From an uncultured Oscillospiraceae bacterium (lineage in GTDB: Bacteria > Bacillota > Clostridia > Oscillospirales > Oscillospiraceae): a DNA stretch of 6,966 nt. Positions 1-5,672 of this stretch are shown here, one piece after another. The notes beneath the pieces are model-generated. The model was not told the origin of the DNA and did not search any database. It saw only the letters and a list, made by a program, of their open reading frames with translations. A program made the position numbers and the translations under genes. The stretch lies in contig CAKUHW010000055.1 of the NCBI GenBank assembly GCA_934659415.1, positions 1 through 6,966 of the forward strand, in the 5' to 3' direction. The number at the start of each line of letters is the position of its first letter. The stretch's first letter is position 1.

Positions 1-219
1 GAGCTCCTCCTCGGCGGCGGGCAGCCGGTCCTGCACGGAGGCATAGTAGGCGTTCTGGTTGATGGTGGTCTGCAGCAGGGTCAGCTCCTGGGCGGCCTGG
101 CGCTGGCGGCGGTCAAAGTCCTGCCTGCCGGGGAGGTAGTCCAGGAAAAACACGGGGACGGCGGCCAGAAGCAGCAGCGCGCCCAGAATGACCTTCCAGT
201 ATTTTTTCAGGCCGTTCAT
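1..219 (-). CDS. pilO: PilO-like alignment protein, N-terminal part (3' truncated by window edge)
   Basis: Exactly 73 codons are visible, without a stop up to the left edge. The protein begins MNGLKKYWKV, has one membrane helix (about 10-28), and continues as a Gln/Arg/Glu-rich amphipathic helix likely to form a coiled coil. It includes an 'RQ.Q.AAQELTLLQ' stretch and ends AAEEEL at the edge. This bitopic layout, a short cytoplasmic tail, one helix and an extracytoplasmic coiled coil, is that of PilO, the PilN heterodimer partner. Its place directly after the PilN half supports the call. ATG overlaps the pilMN TGA as ATGA (219-216), and GGAGGTGA inside the pilMN 3' end serves as the ribosome site. 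The ferredoxin-like domain that would confirm the family is outside the window. Confidence 0.72.
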   Translation of the reverse strand, partial: MNGLKKYWKVILGALLLLAAVPVFFLDYLPGRQDFDRRQRQAAQELTLLQTTINQNAYYASVQDRLPAAEEEL

Positions 220-2915
220 TCGCTCACCTCCACTTTCTCCAGCTTATCGCCCTGGGCGGGCACGCCCTTGCGGGCCAGCTCCGCGTCGATGAGCTCCTGC
301 TTGTAGCGCAGGGCCACGGCGAAGTAGTAGCGGGTGTCGGCGGTCTGCTGGCCGCCGGAGGTACCGGTATTGCCGCCGGTGCCGGTGTTCCCGCCGGTGC
401 TGCCGCCGCGGATGAGGTCCAGCAGCTGGCTCAGGCTGTCCCCGCCGGAGGAGGAGCCGCCCTGATTTTTCAGGTATTGCTGGATGATCTGCATGAGCAG
501 CTCGTTATTGGCGCTGCTGCCCGTGCCGGTGCTCCCGCCGGTGGACGCGCCGGGGAGCACGTCCTTCTTGATGGAGTCCAGCGCCTCGTCCACCTTGTCC
601 TTGTTGGGAGTGTCCGAGTCGGTGCCGTTGATGAGGTCGTGGATGAGCTTGTCCGTGTCGATGGTGCCGGGGGCGGGGGTCTCGCCGGGGTCGGTGCCGG
701 GCTCCTGGCCCGGGTCCTGACCGGGCTCCGCCTTGCCCATGGCCCGGGCCAGATAGTAGGCGTAGCGCCCCTCCAGGTTGGGATCGCTGCGGATGAGGTC
801 CTCGGTGGCGGAGAGATTGGTCTCATCCTTAGTGAGGATGGCGAGCATCTCAGGCATGGCCTCCCGCACGGTGTTGGGGTCCCGGGTGGTGAGCAGGGTG
901 ATGAGCTTCTTGTTGGAGAAGATGTCGTTGGAGATGGTCTCGAACAGCAGGGTCTCGCCGGGCTCCTTGCCCATGTCCGCCCGGAAGGCGGCGTAGAACT
1001 GCAGGTCGGCCACCTGGTCGTCGGTGAGCATGACGGTGAGGGCGTCGCAGCGCTGGTCGAAGGTGGCCTTGGAGAGCAGCTCGTCCAGGGTATAGGCCGT
1101 GGAGGGGACCACGCCGTAGGCCTCCTGCAGGGCCTGAAGCTGGTCGGAGTCCAGGTTCTCAATGGCCCGCTTCAGGTCGTCCTCGGTGACAAGGCCGTTA
1201 TCCAGGGCATAGCGCAGAAGGGTCTCGTAGTCGGTGGAGCCGGTGGCGGCGGAGGCCTGCTGGAAGGCCTCGATGAGGGCGGCCAGGTCGGCGTCCTCCC
1301 CGGCGCTGCCCTTTTCGGGGGCGGCCTCGTTCATGGCGGCCAGAGCCGCGTTCAGCTGGGCCTGATAGGCCGCCAGGGAGGGCAGCATATCCTGAGCGGT
1401 GGCCCCCGGGCCGATGGTCAGGTCGGACACGGTGAGCACTTCGGCGTACTCCAGCTCCCGCAGGGCCATGATGAGGTAGGCCGCCGTGGCCTTGTCCGGG
1501 CAGGCCAGCTGGAGGGCCATGCCCTCGTCGGCGATGCCGATGGTGGTCACGCTGACGCTGCTGGGCAGGGTCTGCTCCAGCTCGGTGAGCATGAGGACCA
1601 GATTGTCGTTATAGGTGCGCAGGTTGGAGAAGACGGTGTCCCAGTCGGAGGAATAGGCGCTGTAGAGCGCCTCATAGTTCCGGTAATTCTGGGCGTAGTT
1701 CTTGTTCTGGGCCTCCTGCAGCTGCAGGGCGCGGCGGCTGGCCTCCAGCCCGTCCAGGGTGGAGTTCCACACCAGACGGGAGCCCAGCGTCACGGCGATC
1801 ACCGCCGCCAGGGCCGCCCCGCCCACCAGCAGCGCGCCGTACTGCCAGGCCTGCTTCAGGTGGGCCTGGGCGCCGGGGGTGCGGTTCAGGTCGGCAAGGC
1901 CGAAGTCCAGCGGGCAGCGGGCCGCCCCGGCGCAGAGGTACCAGGGGGCGGCAAGCCCCTCGCTGCGGCGGCATACGGCGGAGGCGCCCAGGGCGGACTC
2001 CAGACGGCGGAGATAGATGCTGTCCTCCGCCAGGGGGCCGCAGGCGGTGAGGCGCAGGGCCCCGGGGGCGGTGTCCGGCTGGGAGAGATAGTAGTCGCAG
2101 ACGATGCGGGCGTCGTTCAGTTCGTCCCCGGCGGGGGTGCGCAGCAGCAGGCGCTGCAGCTTCACCTGACCGCCCTGCACGAAGGTCATGAACAGGTGCT
2201 CCGCGTCGGAGAGGAGGCAGAGGTCGGTATCCTCCGGGGGCTGGGCGGCCGGGGCCTCGGCCACGGCTACCGCCGCGCCGCCGTTTTTGGCCGCCGCGGT
2301 CTTCTTGTCCCGGGCGGGCCGGGCCGCAGGGGCGGCGTGGGCATGGGCATGGACAGCCTTAGGCACGTAGGAGGCCCCCAGGGCGGCGGCAAAGGCCCCG
2401 TCGCAGCAGGCCACGGCCGCCACCGTGAGGCCGCAGCTGTTGGCAAGGTCATAGTAGGGGGTCAGCAGGGACTTGGGCACGGCCCACAGCCGCACGGCGC
2501 GGCGGGGCTGGCCGTCGGCATCCGCGGCAAGGCCCATGGGGGTCCACACCAGATTGTAGCCGCTGACGTCCACGGGGAAGTACAGGTCGGTGTTGGAGCC
2601 GATCAGCCGCTCCAGCTTGCGCTGGGGCAGGTCGGGCACCAGGGCGGTCTCGGTAATGACCTGGGTGGAGCTGAGGCAGAACACCACCCGGCCCGCCCGG
2701 CGCAGGGAGGGGTCGGACAGGGCGGCGCGCAGCGCCTCCTGCAGGGGGGCGGGGGAGAGAATGGCCCCGTCCTCCACCGCCCCGGCGGGGGTGGGGACCA
2801 CCGCGCTGGCCTGCAGATGGGGCGCGGCGGAGCCGTAGTTCATCAGGGCGATGTGGATGTGCTCCGCGTCCAGCTGGACGACCAGGCCCTTCCCGGACAG
2901 TTTCGTATTGCTCAT
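216..2915 (-). CDS. pilMN: Fused PilM-PilN-like pilus alignment protein with a large insertion
   Basis: This 899-residue protein appears to join two subunits of the T4P alignment complex. Residues 1-335 resemble PilM, the actin-like cytoplasmic partner: CLSSTQVITETALVPDLPQR, then LIGSNTDLYFPVDVSGYNLVW, then LWAVPKSLL with a following helix. They are interrupted by an Ala/His/Lys linker at 188-229. The motif ADLNRTP (341-347) recalls the PilN INLLP peptide that docks on PilM. A membrane helix (360-378) and a coiled-coil stretch (384-425) lead into a PilN-like domain (425-500). Residues about 505-858 hold helical segments separated by Pro/Gly (729-750) and Gly/Ser/Thr linkers (788-803, 819-825, 837-856). 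YYFAVALRY (863-871) then looks like the delayed last PilN strand. The ATG at 2915 follows AAGGAG by 6 bases; upstream in-frame sequence is a pilD shadow. The fusion is inferred from pattern and position; separate PilM and PilN are the norm. Confidence 0.8.
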   Translation of the reverse strand: MSNTKLSGKGLVVQLDAEHIHIALMNYGSAAPHLQASAVVPTPAGAVEDGAILSPAPLQEALRAALSDPSLRRAGRVVFCLSSTQVITETALVPDLPQRKLERLIGSNTDLYFPVDVSGYNLVWTPMGLAADADGQPRRAVRLWAVPKSLLTPYYDLANSCGLTVAAVACCDGAFAAALGASYVPKAVHAHAHAAPAARPARDKKTAAAKNGGAAVAVAEAPAAQPPEDTDLCLLSDAEHLFMTFVQGGQVKLQRLLLRTPAGDELNDARIVCDYYLSQPDTAPGALRLTACGPLAEDSIYLRRLESALGASAVCRRSEGLAAPWYLCAGAARCPLDFGLADLNRTPGAQAHLKQAWQYGALLVGGAALAAVIAVTLGSRLVWNSTLDGLEASRRALQLQEAQNKNYAQNYRNYEALYSAYSSDWDTVFSNLRTYNDNLVLMLTELEQTLPSSVSVTTIGIADEGMALQLACPDKATAAYLIMALRELEYAEVLTVSDLTIGPGATAQDMLPSLAAYQAQLNAALAAMNEAAPEKGSAGEDADLAALIEAFQQASAATGSTDYETLLRYALDNGLVTEDDLKRAIENLDSDQLQALQEAYGVVPSTAYTLDELLSKATFDQRCDALTVMLTDDQVADLQFYAAFRADMGKEPGETLLFETISNDIFSNKKLITLLTTRDPNTVREAMPEMLAILTKDETNLSATEDLIRSDPNLEGRYAYYLARAMGKAEPGQDPGQEPGTDPGETPAPGTIDTDKLIHDLINGTDSDTPNKDKVDEALDSIKKDVLPGASTGGSTGTGSSANNELLMQIIQQYLKNQGGSSSGGDSLSQLLDLIRGGSTGGNTGTGGNTGTSGGQQTADTRYYFAVALRYKQELIDAELARKGVPAQGDKLEKVEVSE
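348..410 (-). repeat. Gly/Asn/Thr coding repeat within pilMN
   Basis: Codons 836-856 of pilMN encode a low-complexity run that includes two tandem GGNTGT units next to GGST and SGG. At the DNA level the units are near-repeats of GGCGGCAATACCGGT type and differ at wobble positions. This is a flexible linker directly before the putative final PilN strand. A second, related Gly/Ser/Thr run lies at codons 788-803. Confidence 0.6.
666..731 (-). repeat. Pro-Gly-acidic coding repeat within pilMN
   Basis: Codons 729-750 encode an imperfect repeat of the form PGQDPGQEPGTDPGE followed by TPAPG. It separates the long helical part of the insertion (about 540-728) from the smaller helical pieces downstream. 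It reads as an extended spacer, as seen in extracytoplasmic or wall-spanning proteins of Gram-positive bacteria. Confidence 0.55.
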
Positions 2916-2949
2916 GGGGTTCTCCTTCCGTAGACTGGAATGGATCTCT

Positions 2950-3019
2950 CCGCCGGGGACCGGCGGGTCTGCGCAGAGGGCACAGCCATCCGCGGACGGG
3001 ATGGTTCTGCCGCCTGTGC
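2950..3019 (-). promoter_or_regulatory. Tandem dyad-symmetry elements in the leader between pilD and pilMN
   Basis: Most of this 113-base gap can fold. First in the transcript, 3019-3014 pairs with 2985-2980 (GCACAG/CTGTGC) and 3004-2999 with 2991-2986 (CCATCC/GGATGG). This gives a 12-pair stem with a one-sided 9-base bulge and a 7-base loop. A 10-base palindrome TCTGCGCAGA follows at 2977-2968. Last is a perfect 7-pair stem, CCGCCGG/CCGGCGG, with loop TCC at 2966-2950. None is followed by a T-run. A role in attenuation, processing or differential stability before the large pilMN gene is inferred. GC-rich DNA makes chance hairpins common. Confidence 0.35.
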
Positions 3020-3028
3020 AGCGGTCTG

Positions 3029-3784
3029 TCAAAGGCCCAGCAGGGCCAGGTAAGCGGCGATCACCCTGCCGCCGAAAAGCGCGGACAGCCACAGGCCGCC
3101 CGCCAGATAGGGCCCGAAGGCCAGCTTGCGCCCCGCGCCCCGGCGCATGCGGATGAGGTGGATCACCGTGCCGCCCACGCAGCCGAGAATCAGCGCCAGC
3201 AGCGTACGCTGCCAGCCCAGCAGCAGCCCGGCGGCCGCCATAAGCTTCACGTCCCCCAGGCCGATGCCCGCCCCGCCGGTGAGGAGCCACAGCAGGAAAA
3301 AGGGCAGGCTGACGCACAGCGCGCCGACGACGTAGCCCAGCCAGTGGGGCAGGTCCGCCGCCAGCTGCACCGCGCCCAGCACCAGAATGGCCAGGCTGAG
3401 GCCGTTGGGGATCTCAAAGGTGCGCCAGTCGATCACCGCCAGCACCAGCAGCAGGGGGAAGAGAAGGCTGTAGAGCACGGCGCGCAGCCAGTCCCCCCAC
3501 AGCAGCAGGGCGGTGAGCAGCCAGGCCGCCCCGGTGATCGCCTCCACCAGCGGGTACTGGGGGGAGAGCTCCGCCCCGCAGCCCCGGCACTTGCCCCCCT
3601 GGAGCAGCCAGCTGAACACGGGGATCAGCTCGTACCAGCGCAGGCGGCGGCCGCAGGCCATGCAGTGGGAGGGGGTCTTTACAAACTCCTCCCCCCGGGG
3701 CAGACGGAAGATGAGCACGTTGCAGAAGCTGCCCACGCACAGCCCGGCGAGGGTCCACAGGATGCAGCACAGGGCCTGGTACAT
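3029..3784 (-). CDS. pilD: PilD prepilin peptidase / N-methyltransferase (type IV leader peptidase)
   Basis: This 251-residue polytopic membrane aspartyl protease removes the Lys-rich leader from prepilins at Gly|Phe and methylates the new N-terminal Phe. The N-terminal domain has GSFCNVLIFRLPRGE (18-32) and two CxxC pairs (Cys41/44 and Cys66/69) around the LRWYELIPVFSWL segment. That is the bifunctional form that carries the methyltransferase domain. The catalytic aspartates are Asp119 in VIDWRTFEIPN and Asp178 in GIGLGDVK, within a series of hydrophobic helices, and AFGPYL (222-227) matches the family's C-terminal motif. The ATG is preceded by GGAAAGGAG with an 8-base spacer. It lies immediately downstream of its likely substrate. 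It should also process any minor pilins encoded elsewhere. All key residues are present. Confidence 0.96.
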   Translation of the reverse strand: MYQALCCILWTLAGLCVGSFCNVLIFRLPRGEEFVKTPSHCMACGRRLRWYELIPVFSWLLQGGKCRGCGAELSPQYPLVEAITGAAWLLTALLLWGDWLRAVLYSLLFPLLLVLAVIDWRTFEIPNGLSLAILVLGAVQLAADLPHWLGYVVGALCVSLPFFLLWLLTGGAGIGLGDVKLMAAAGLLLGWQRTLLALILGCVGGTVIHLIRMRRGAGRKLAFGPYLAGGLWLSALFGGRVIAAYLALLGL

Positions 3785-3817
3785 GGGGGGCGCTCCTTTC
3801 CGTCAGGTTTGGGCCCG

Positions 3818-3851
3818 CCCCCCTCCGCCGCATAGGGACGGCAGAAGAGGG
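3818..3851 (-). promoter_or_regulatory. mRNA hairpin between the pilin and prepilin peptidase genes
   Basis: On the minus strand, 3851-3839 and 3830-3818 can form a 13-base-pair stem (mostly G-C, with three G-U pairs) closed by the 8-base loop TCCCTATG. It sits in the 96-base gap after the pilin stop. No T-run follows (the next bases are CGGGCCCAAACC), so it is not a standard intrinsic terminator. It could stabilise the 3' end of an abundant pilin message or reduce read-through into pilD. This role is inferred from position and pairing only. Confidence 0.4.
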
Positions 3852-3880
3852 GCGGAGAAGAGGTGGGATTGGGGGTTAGA

Positions 3881-4312
3881 TCAGGAAGCAGTCCAAGTCT
3901 GACCAGCAGCGGTCCAGGTGAGGGTCTTGCTCGCGTACTCGGAGTTGTTGGTGACAGTGCTCCAGTTTTCCATCTTGCCACTGGTAGCATCAATGTTTTC
4001 AGCATAGAAAGCCATGTCCTTCCCAGCATCGGTAAGCGTGGTAGAGGCATCGGTCTTAACAGTGATGGTGCCATCAGTGCCAATCTGGATGGAGTACACG
4101 CTCTTACCATCCTCGGCGGCCACAGAGGAGGCGGCGGTGACCACGGTGGTCAGCTCGCTGAGGACCTTGGCGTTGTTGGCCTTCTTCACATAGCCGCTGT
4201 AGGTGGGCACGGCCACGGCGGCCAGAATGGCCAGCACGGCGATGACGACGATGAGCTCCACGAGGGTAAAGCCGGCCTTGGAAGCCGCCTTCTCTTTCCA
4301 TTTCTTCATCAT
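3881..4312 (-). CDS. pilA: Type IV prepilin (major pilin candidate)
   Basis: This 143-residue class III-signal protein is the likely structural subunit of the pilus. It has a short Lys-rich leader (MMKKWKEKAASKAG), then the cleavage site G14|F15. The mature N-terminus is FTLVELIVVIAVLAILAAVA, with the conserved Glu at mature position 5, a hydrophobic helix of about 20 residues, and a Pro and Tyr after it. The mature chain is about 129 residues. Its head is rich in Thr, Ser, Ala and Asp, has no cysteine (so no classical disulfide-bonded D-region), and ends in WTAS. I chose the first of two adjacent ATGs because GGAAAGGA lies 11 bases upstream of it; the frame also stays open upstream, but only as a shadow of pilC. 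The 3' half of the gene is noticeably less GC-rich than its neighbours. As the only pilin in the window it is probably the major subunit, but it could be a minor one. Confidence 0.93.
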   Translation of the reverse strand: MMKKWKEKAASKAGFTLVELIVVIAVLAILAAVAVPTYSGYVKKANNAKVLSELTTVVTAASSVAAEDGKSVYSIQIGTDGTITVKTDASTTLTDAGKDMAFYAENIDATSGKMENWSTVTNNSEYASKTLTWTAAGQTWTAS

Positions 4313-4410
4313 GAGAATCAATTTCCTTTCCGGTAAAATCTCTTTCTCTATATCCTCGGCCCCGGGATGGGCGGGACGCCCCCTATTGCGCCCGCCCGCC
4401 GGCGGGGCCG

Positions 4411-4437
4411 TGATATACACAATAAAGTATAAACTTA
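4411..4437 (-). promoter_or_regulatory. Candidate promoter region for the pilin gene
   Basis: This is a conspicuous AT-rich island in otherwise very GC-rich DNA, beginning at the pilC stop codon. On the minus strand it contains TATACT (4431-4426) and TATATC (4417-4412), both resembling a -10 hexamer. I find no good TTGACA-like -35 element at 16-18 bases (the best is CTGTAA, 3 of 6, upstream of TATATC). The case rests on composition, on position about 100 bases before a gene expected to be highly expressed, and on the -10-like hexamers. It may instead be only a flexible untranslated spacer. Confidence 0.25.
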
Positions 4438-5652
4438 CAGATACTTGTCGTAGGCCTTGGTCATGTTCAGCATGGGCAGGAAGATGGCGAACACCAGAAT
4501 GACCACCAGCACGGCCATGAACAGGATGATCACCGGCTCCATCAGGGCCAGCAGCTTCTGGGTGGCGGCGTCCACCTCCTGGTCGTAGTAGTCGGCGGTC
4601 TTGGCCAGCATATCCTGCAGGTCGCCGGTCTCCTCGCCGATGCCGGTGAGGTTGCACACCATGGGGGGGAAGAGGCGGGTCTCCCGCAGGGCGGCGGCCA
4701 GGGACCAGCCCTCGGACACCATGGTGCGCACGGCGCGGGTGGCGTCGGCAAACCAGACGTTGCTCATGTTGCCGCCGGCCAGGTCCAGCGCCTCGGTGAG
4801 GGTGAGGCCGGAGCCCAGCAGCAGGGACACCGTGCGGCAGAAGGTGGCGCAGGCGGAGCGCACCGTCAGGCGGCCCACCACGGGGAGCTTGCGGGAGAGG
4901 GCGCCGAAGAAGTGGCGGCCCCGGTCGGTGCGGCGGTAGAGCAGGCAGCCGGCGACGACGGCGGCCAGAATGAGCAGCAGCAGCCACCACCAGGCCACGA
5001 ACCAGTCGCTGACGGCCATCACGCCCCGGGTGAGGGCGGGCAGCTCTGCGTCCATCTCCTCGAAGGTCTTGAGGAAGGAGGGGATGATCTTGGTCATCAT
5101 CACAATGATCACGCCGATCATCACCACCAGCAGGATGCAGGGGTAGATCATCACCTTGCCCACGGCGGCCTTGGTGCGGGTGGCCTTTTCATAGTAGATC
5201 TCCATCTGGCGGAAGGAGTCCTCCAGGTTGCCGGACTCCTCACCGGCGGAGACCATATTTACCATCATATGGCCGAACAGCTTGGGGTGCCGGGCCATGG
5301 AGGAGGCCAGGGTGCGGCCCTTTTCCACCTCCGCCTGCATATCCCGCAGGGCGGCGGCCAGCTTTTTGTTTTCGGTCTGCTGGGCCAGCATCCCCAGCAC
5401 GGCGGAGATGGACACCCCCGCCCGCAGGATGGACACGAACTGGCGGCAGAACACCGCCATGTCCTTGGGCTTGGGGTTGCCCAGGAAGGGCAGGTCGATA
5501 TCCCGGTCGAGCACGGTCTGCTCTTTGATCTCCAGTATGGTGTAGCCCGCGCCCCGCAGGGAGCTCTTGGCGGTGTCCAGAGAGGCGGCGTCGATGGACT
5601 CTTTGACCTTCTTGCCGCTGCGGGTCAGCGCGGTATAGTTATAGGCTGGCAA
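4435..5652 (-). CDS. pilC: PilC/GspF-family inner-membrane platform protein
   Basis: This 405-residue protein matches the usual PilC length. It is the polytopic membrane platform that couples the PilB and PilT motors to pilin insertion and removal. The N-terminus PAYNYTALTRSGK is typical of the family. Two T2SSF repeats follow, at about 65-190 and 268-390. Each carries the duplicated glycine/glutamate signature: SAGEESGNL (135-143) and GIGEETGDL (337-345). Hydrophobic segments near 168-188, 217-238 and 371-392 give the expected three-helix topology, with cytoplasmic helical bundles between them. Translation starts at TTG behind a strong Shine-Dalgarno site. The gene ends in TAA in an AT-rich patch, 122 bases before the pilin. 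I see no frameshift or missing segment. GspF of type II secretion is the alternative, but the pilT neighbour makes PilC much more likely. Confidence 0.96.
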   Translation of the reverse strand: MPAYNYTALTRSGKKVKESIDAASLDTAKSSLRGAGYTILEIKEQTVLDRDIDLPFLGNPKPKDMAVFCRQFVSILRAGVSISAVLGMLAQQTENKKLAAALRDMQAEVEKGRTLASSMARHPKLFGHMMVNMVSAGEESGNLEDSFRQMEIYYEKATRTKAAVGKVMIYPCILLVVMIGVIIVMMTKIIPSFLKTFEEMDAELPALTRGVMAVSDWFVAWWWLLLLILAAVVAGCLLYRRTDRGRHFFGALSRKLPVVGRLTVRSACATFCRTVSLLLGSGLTLTEALDLAGGNMSNVWFADATRAVRTMVSEGWSLAAALRETRLFPPMVCNLTGIGEETGDLQDMLAKTADYYDQEVDAATQKLLALMEPVIILFMAVLVVILVFAIFLPMLNMTKAYDKYL

Positions 5653-5660
5653 GGGGCTGC

Positions 5661-5669
5661 CACCTCCTT
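5661..5669 (-). promoter_or_regulatory. Ribosome binding site fixing the TTG start of pilC
   Basis: The minus strand reads AAGGAGGTG here, a near-perfect anti-16S match. It lies 8 bases before a TTG codon at 5652-5650. The following residues, PAYNYTAL, are the standard PilC N-terminus. The site and the downstream homology together pick TTG over any internal ATG. The whole element fits in the 20-base gap after the pilT stop. Confidence 0.8.
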
Positions 5670-5672
5670 GGT

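Noticed and set aside
477..2933. Very long plus-strand open frame (818 codons) opposite pilMN
   Set aside because: The translation is Gly/Gln/Val/His-rich with no recognisable domain. Long antisense frames are expected opposite GC-rich coding sequence, and pilMN on the other strand has domains and a ribosome site.
2950..3019. Possible c-di-GMP (GEMM) riboswitch, since GCACAGG followed by AACC and a hairpin appears before pilMN
   Set aside because: The resemblance is limited to a few bases. The conserved spacing, the second helix with its tetraloop receptor and the GACGCAAAG-like segment are not evident. An Infernal search with the GEMM-I and GEMM-II models would decide.
2916..3317. 134-codon in-frame upstream extension of pilMN
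   Set aside because: Most of it overlaps pilD in another frame and has shadow-like Arg/Gly/Pro composition. The ATG at 2915 has a strong ribosome site.
3158..3835. 225-codon plus-strand open frame opposite pilD
   Set aside because: It is a Gln/Ala/His-rich shadow of pilD, whose catalytic motifs are all on the minus strand.
4395..4406. GC palindrome CCCGCCGGCGGG as a terminator after pilC
   Set aside because: A 12-base perfect palindrome leaves no loop, and no T-run follows on the minus strand. I do not call it a terminator.
4313..4990. Upstream in-frame extension of the pilin
   Set aside because: It lacks a stop only because of GC bias across pilC. A prepilin needs its short charged leader at the N-terminus, which the start at 4312 provides.
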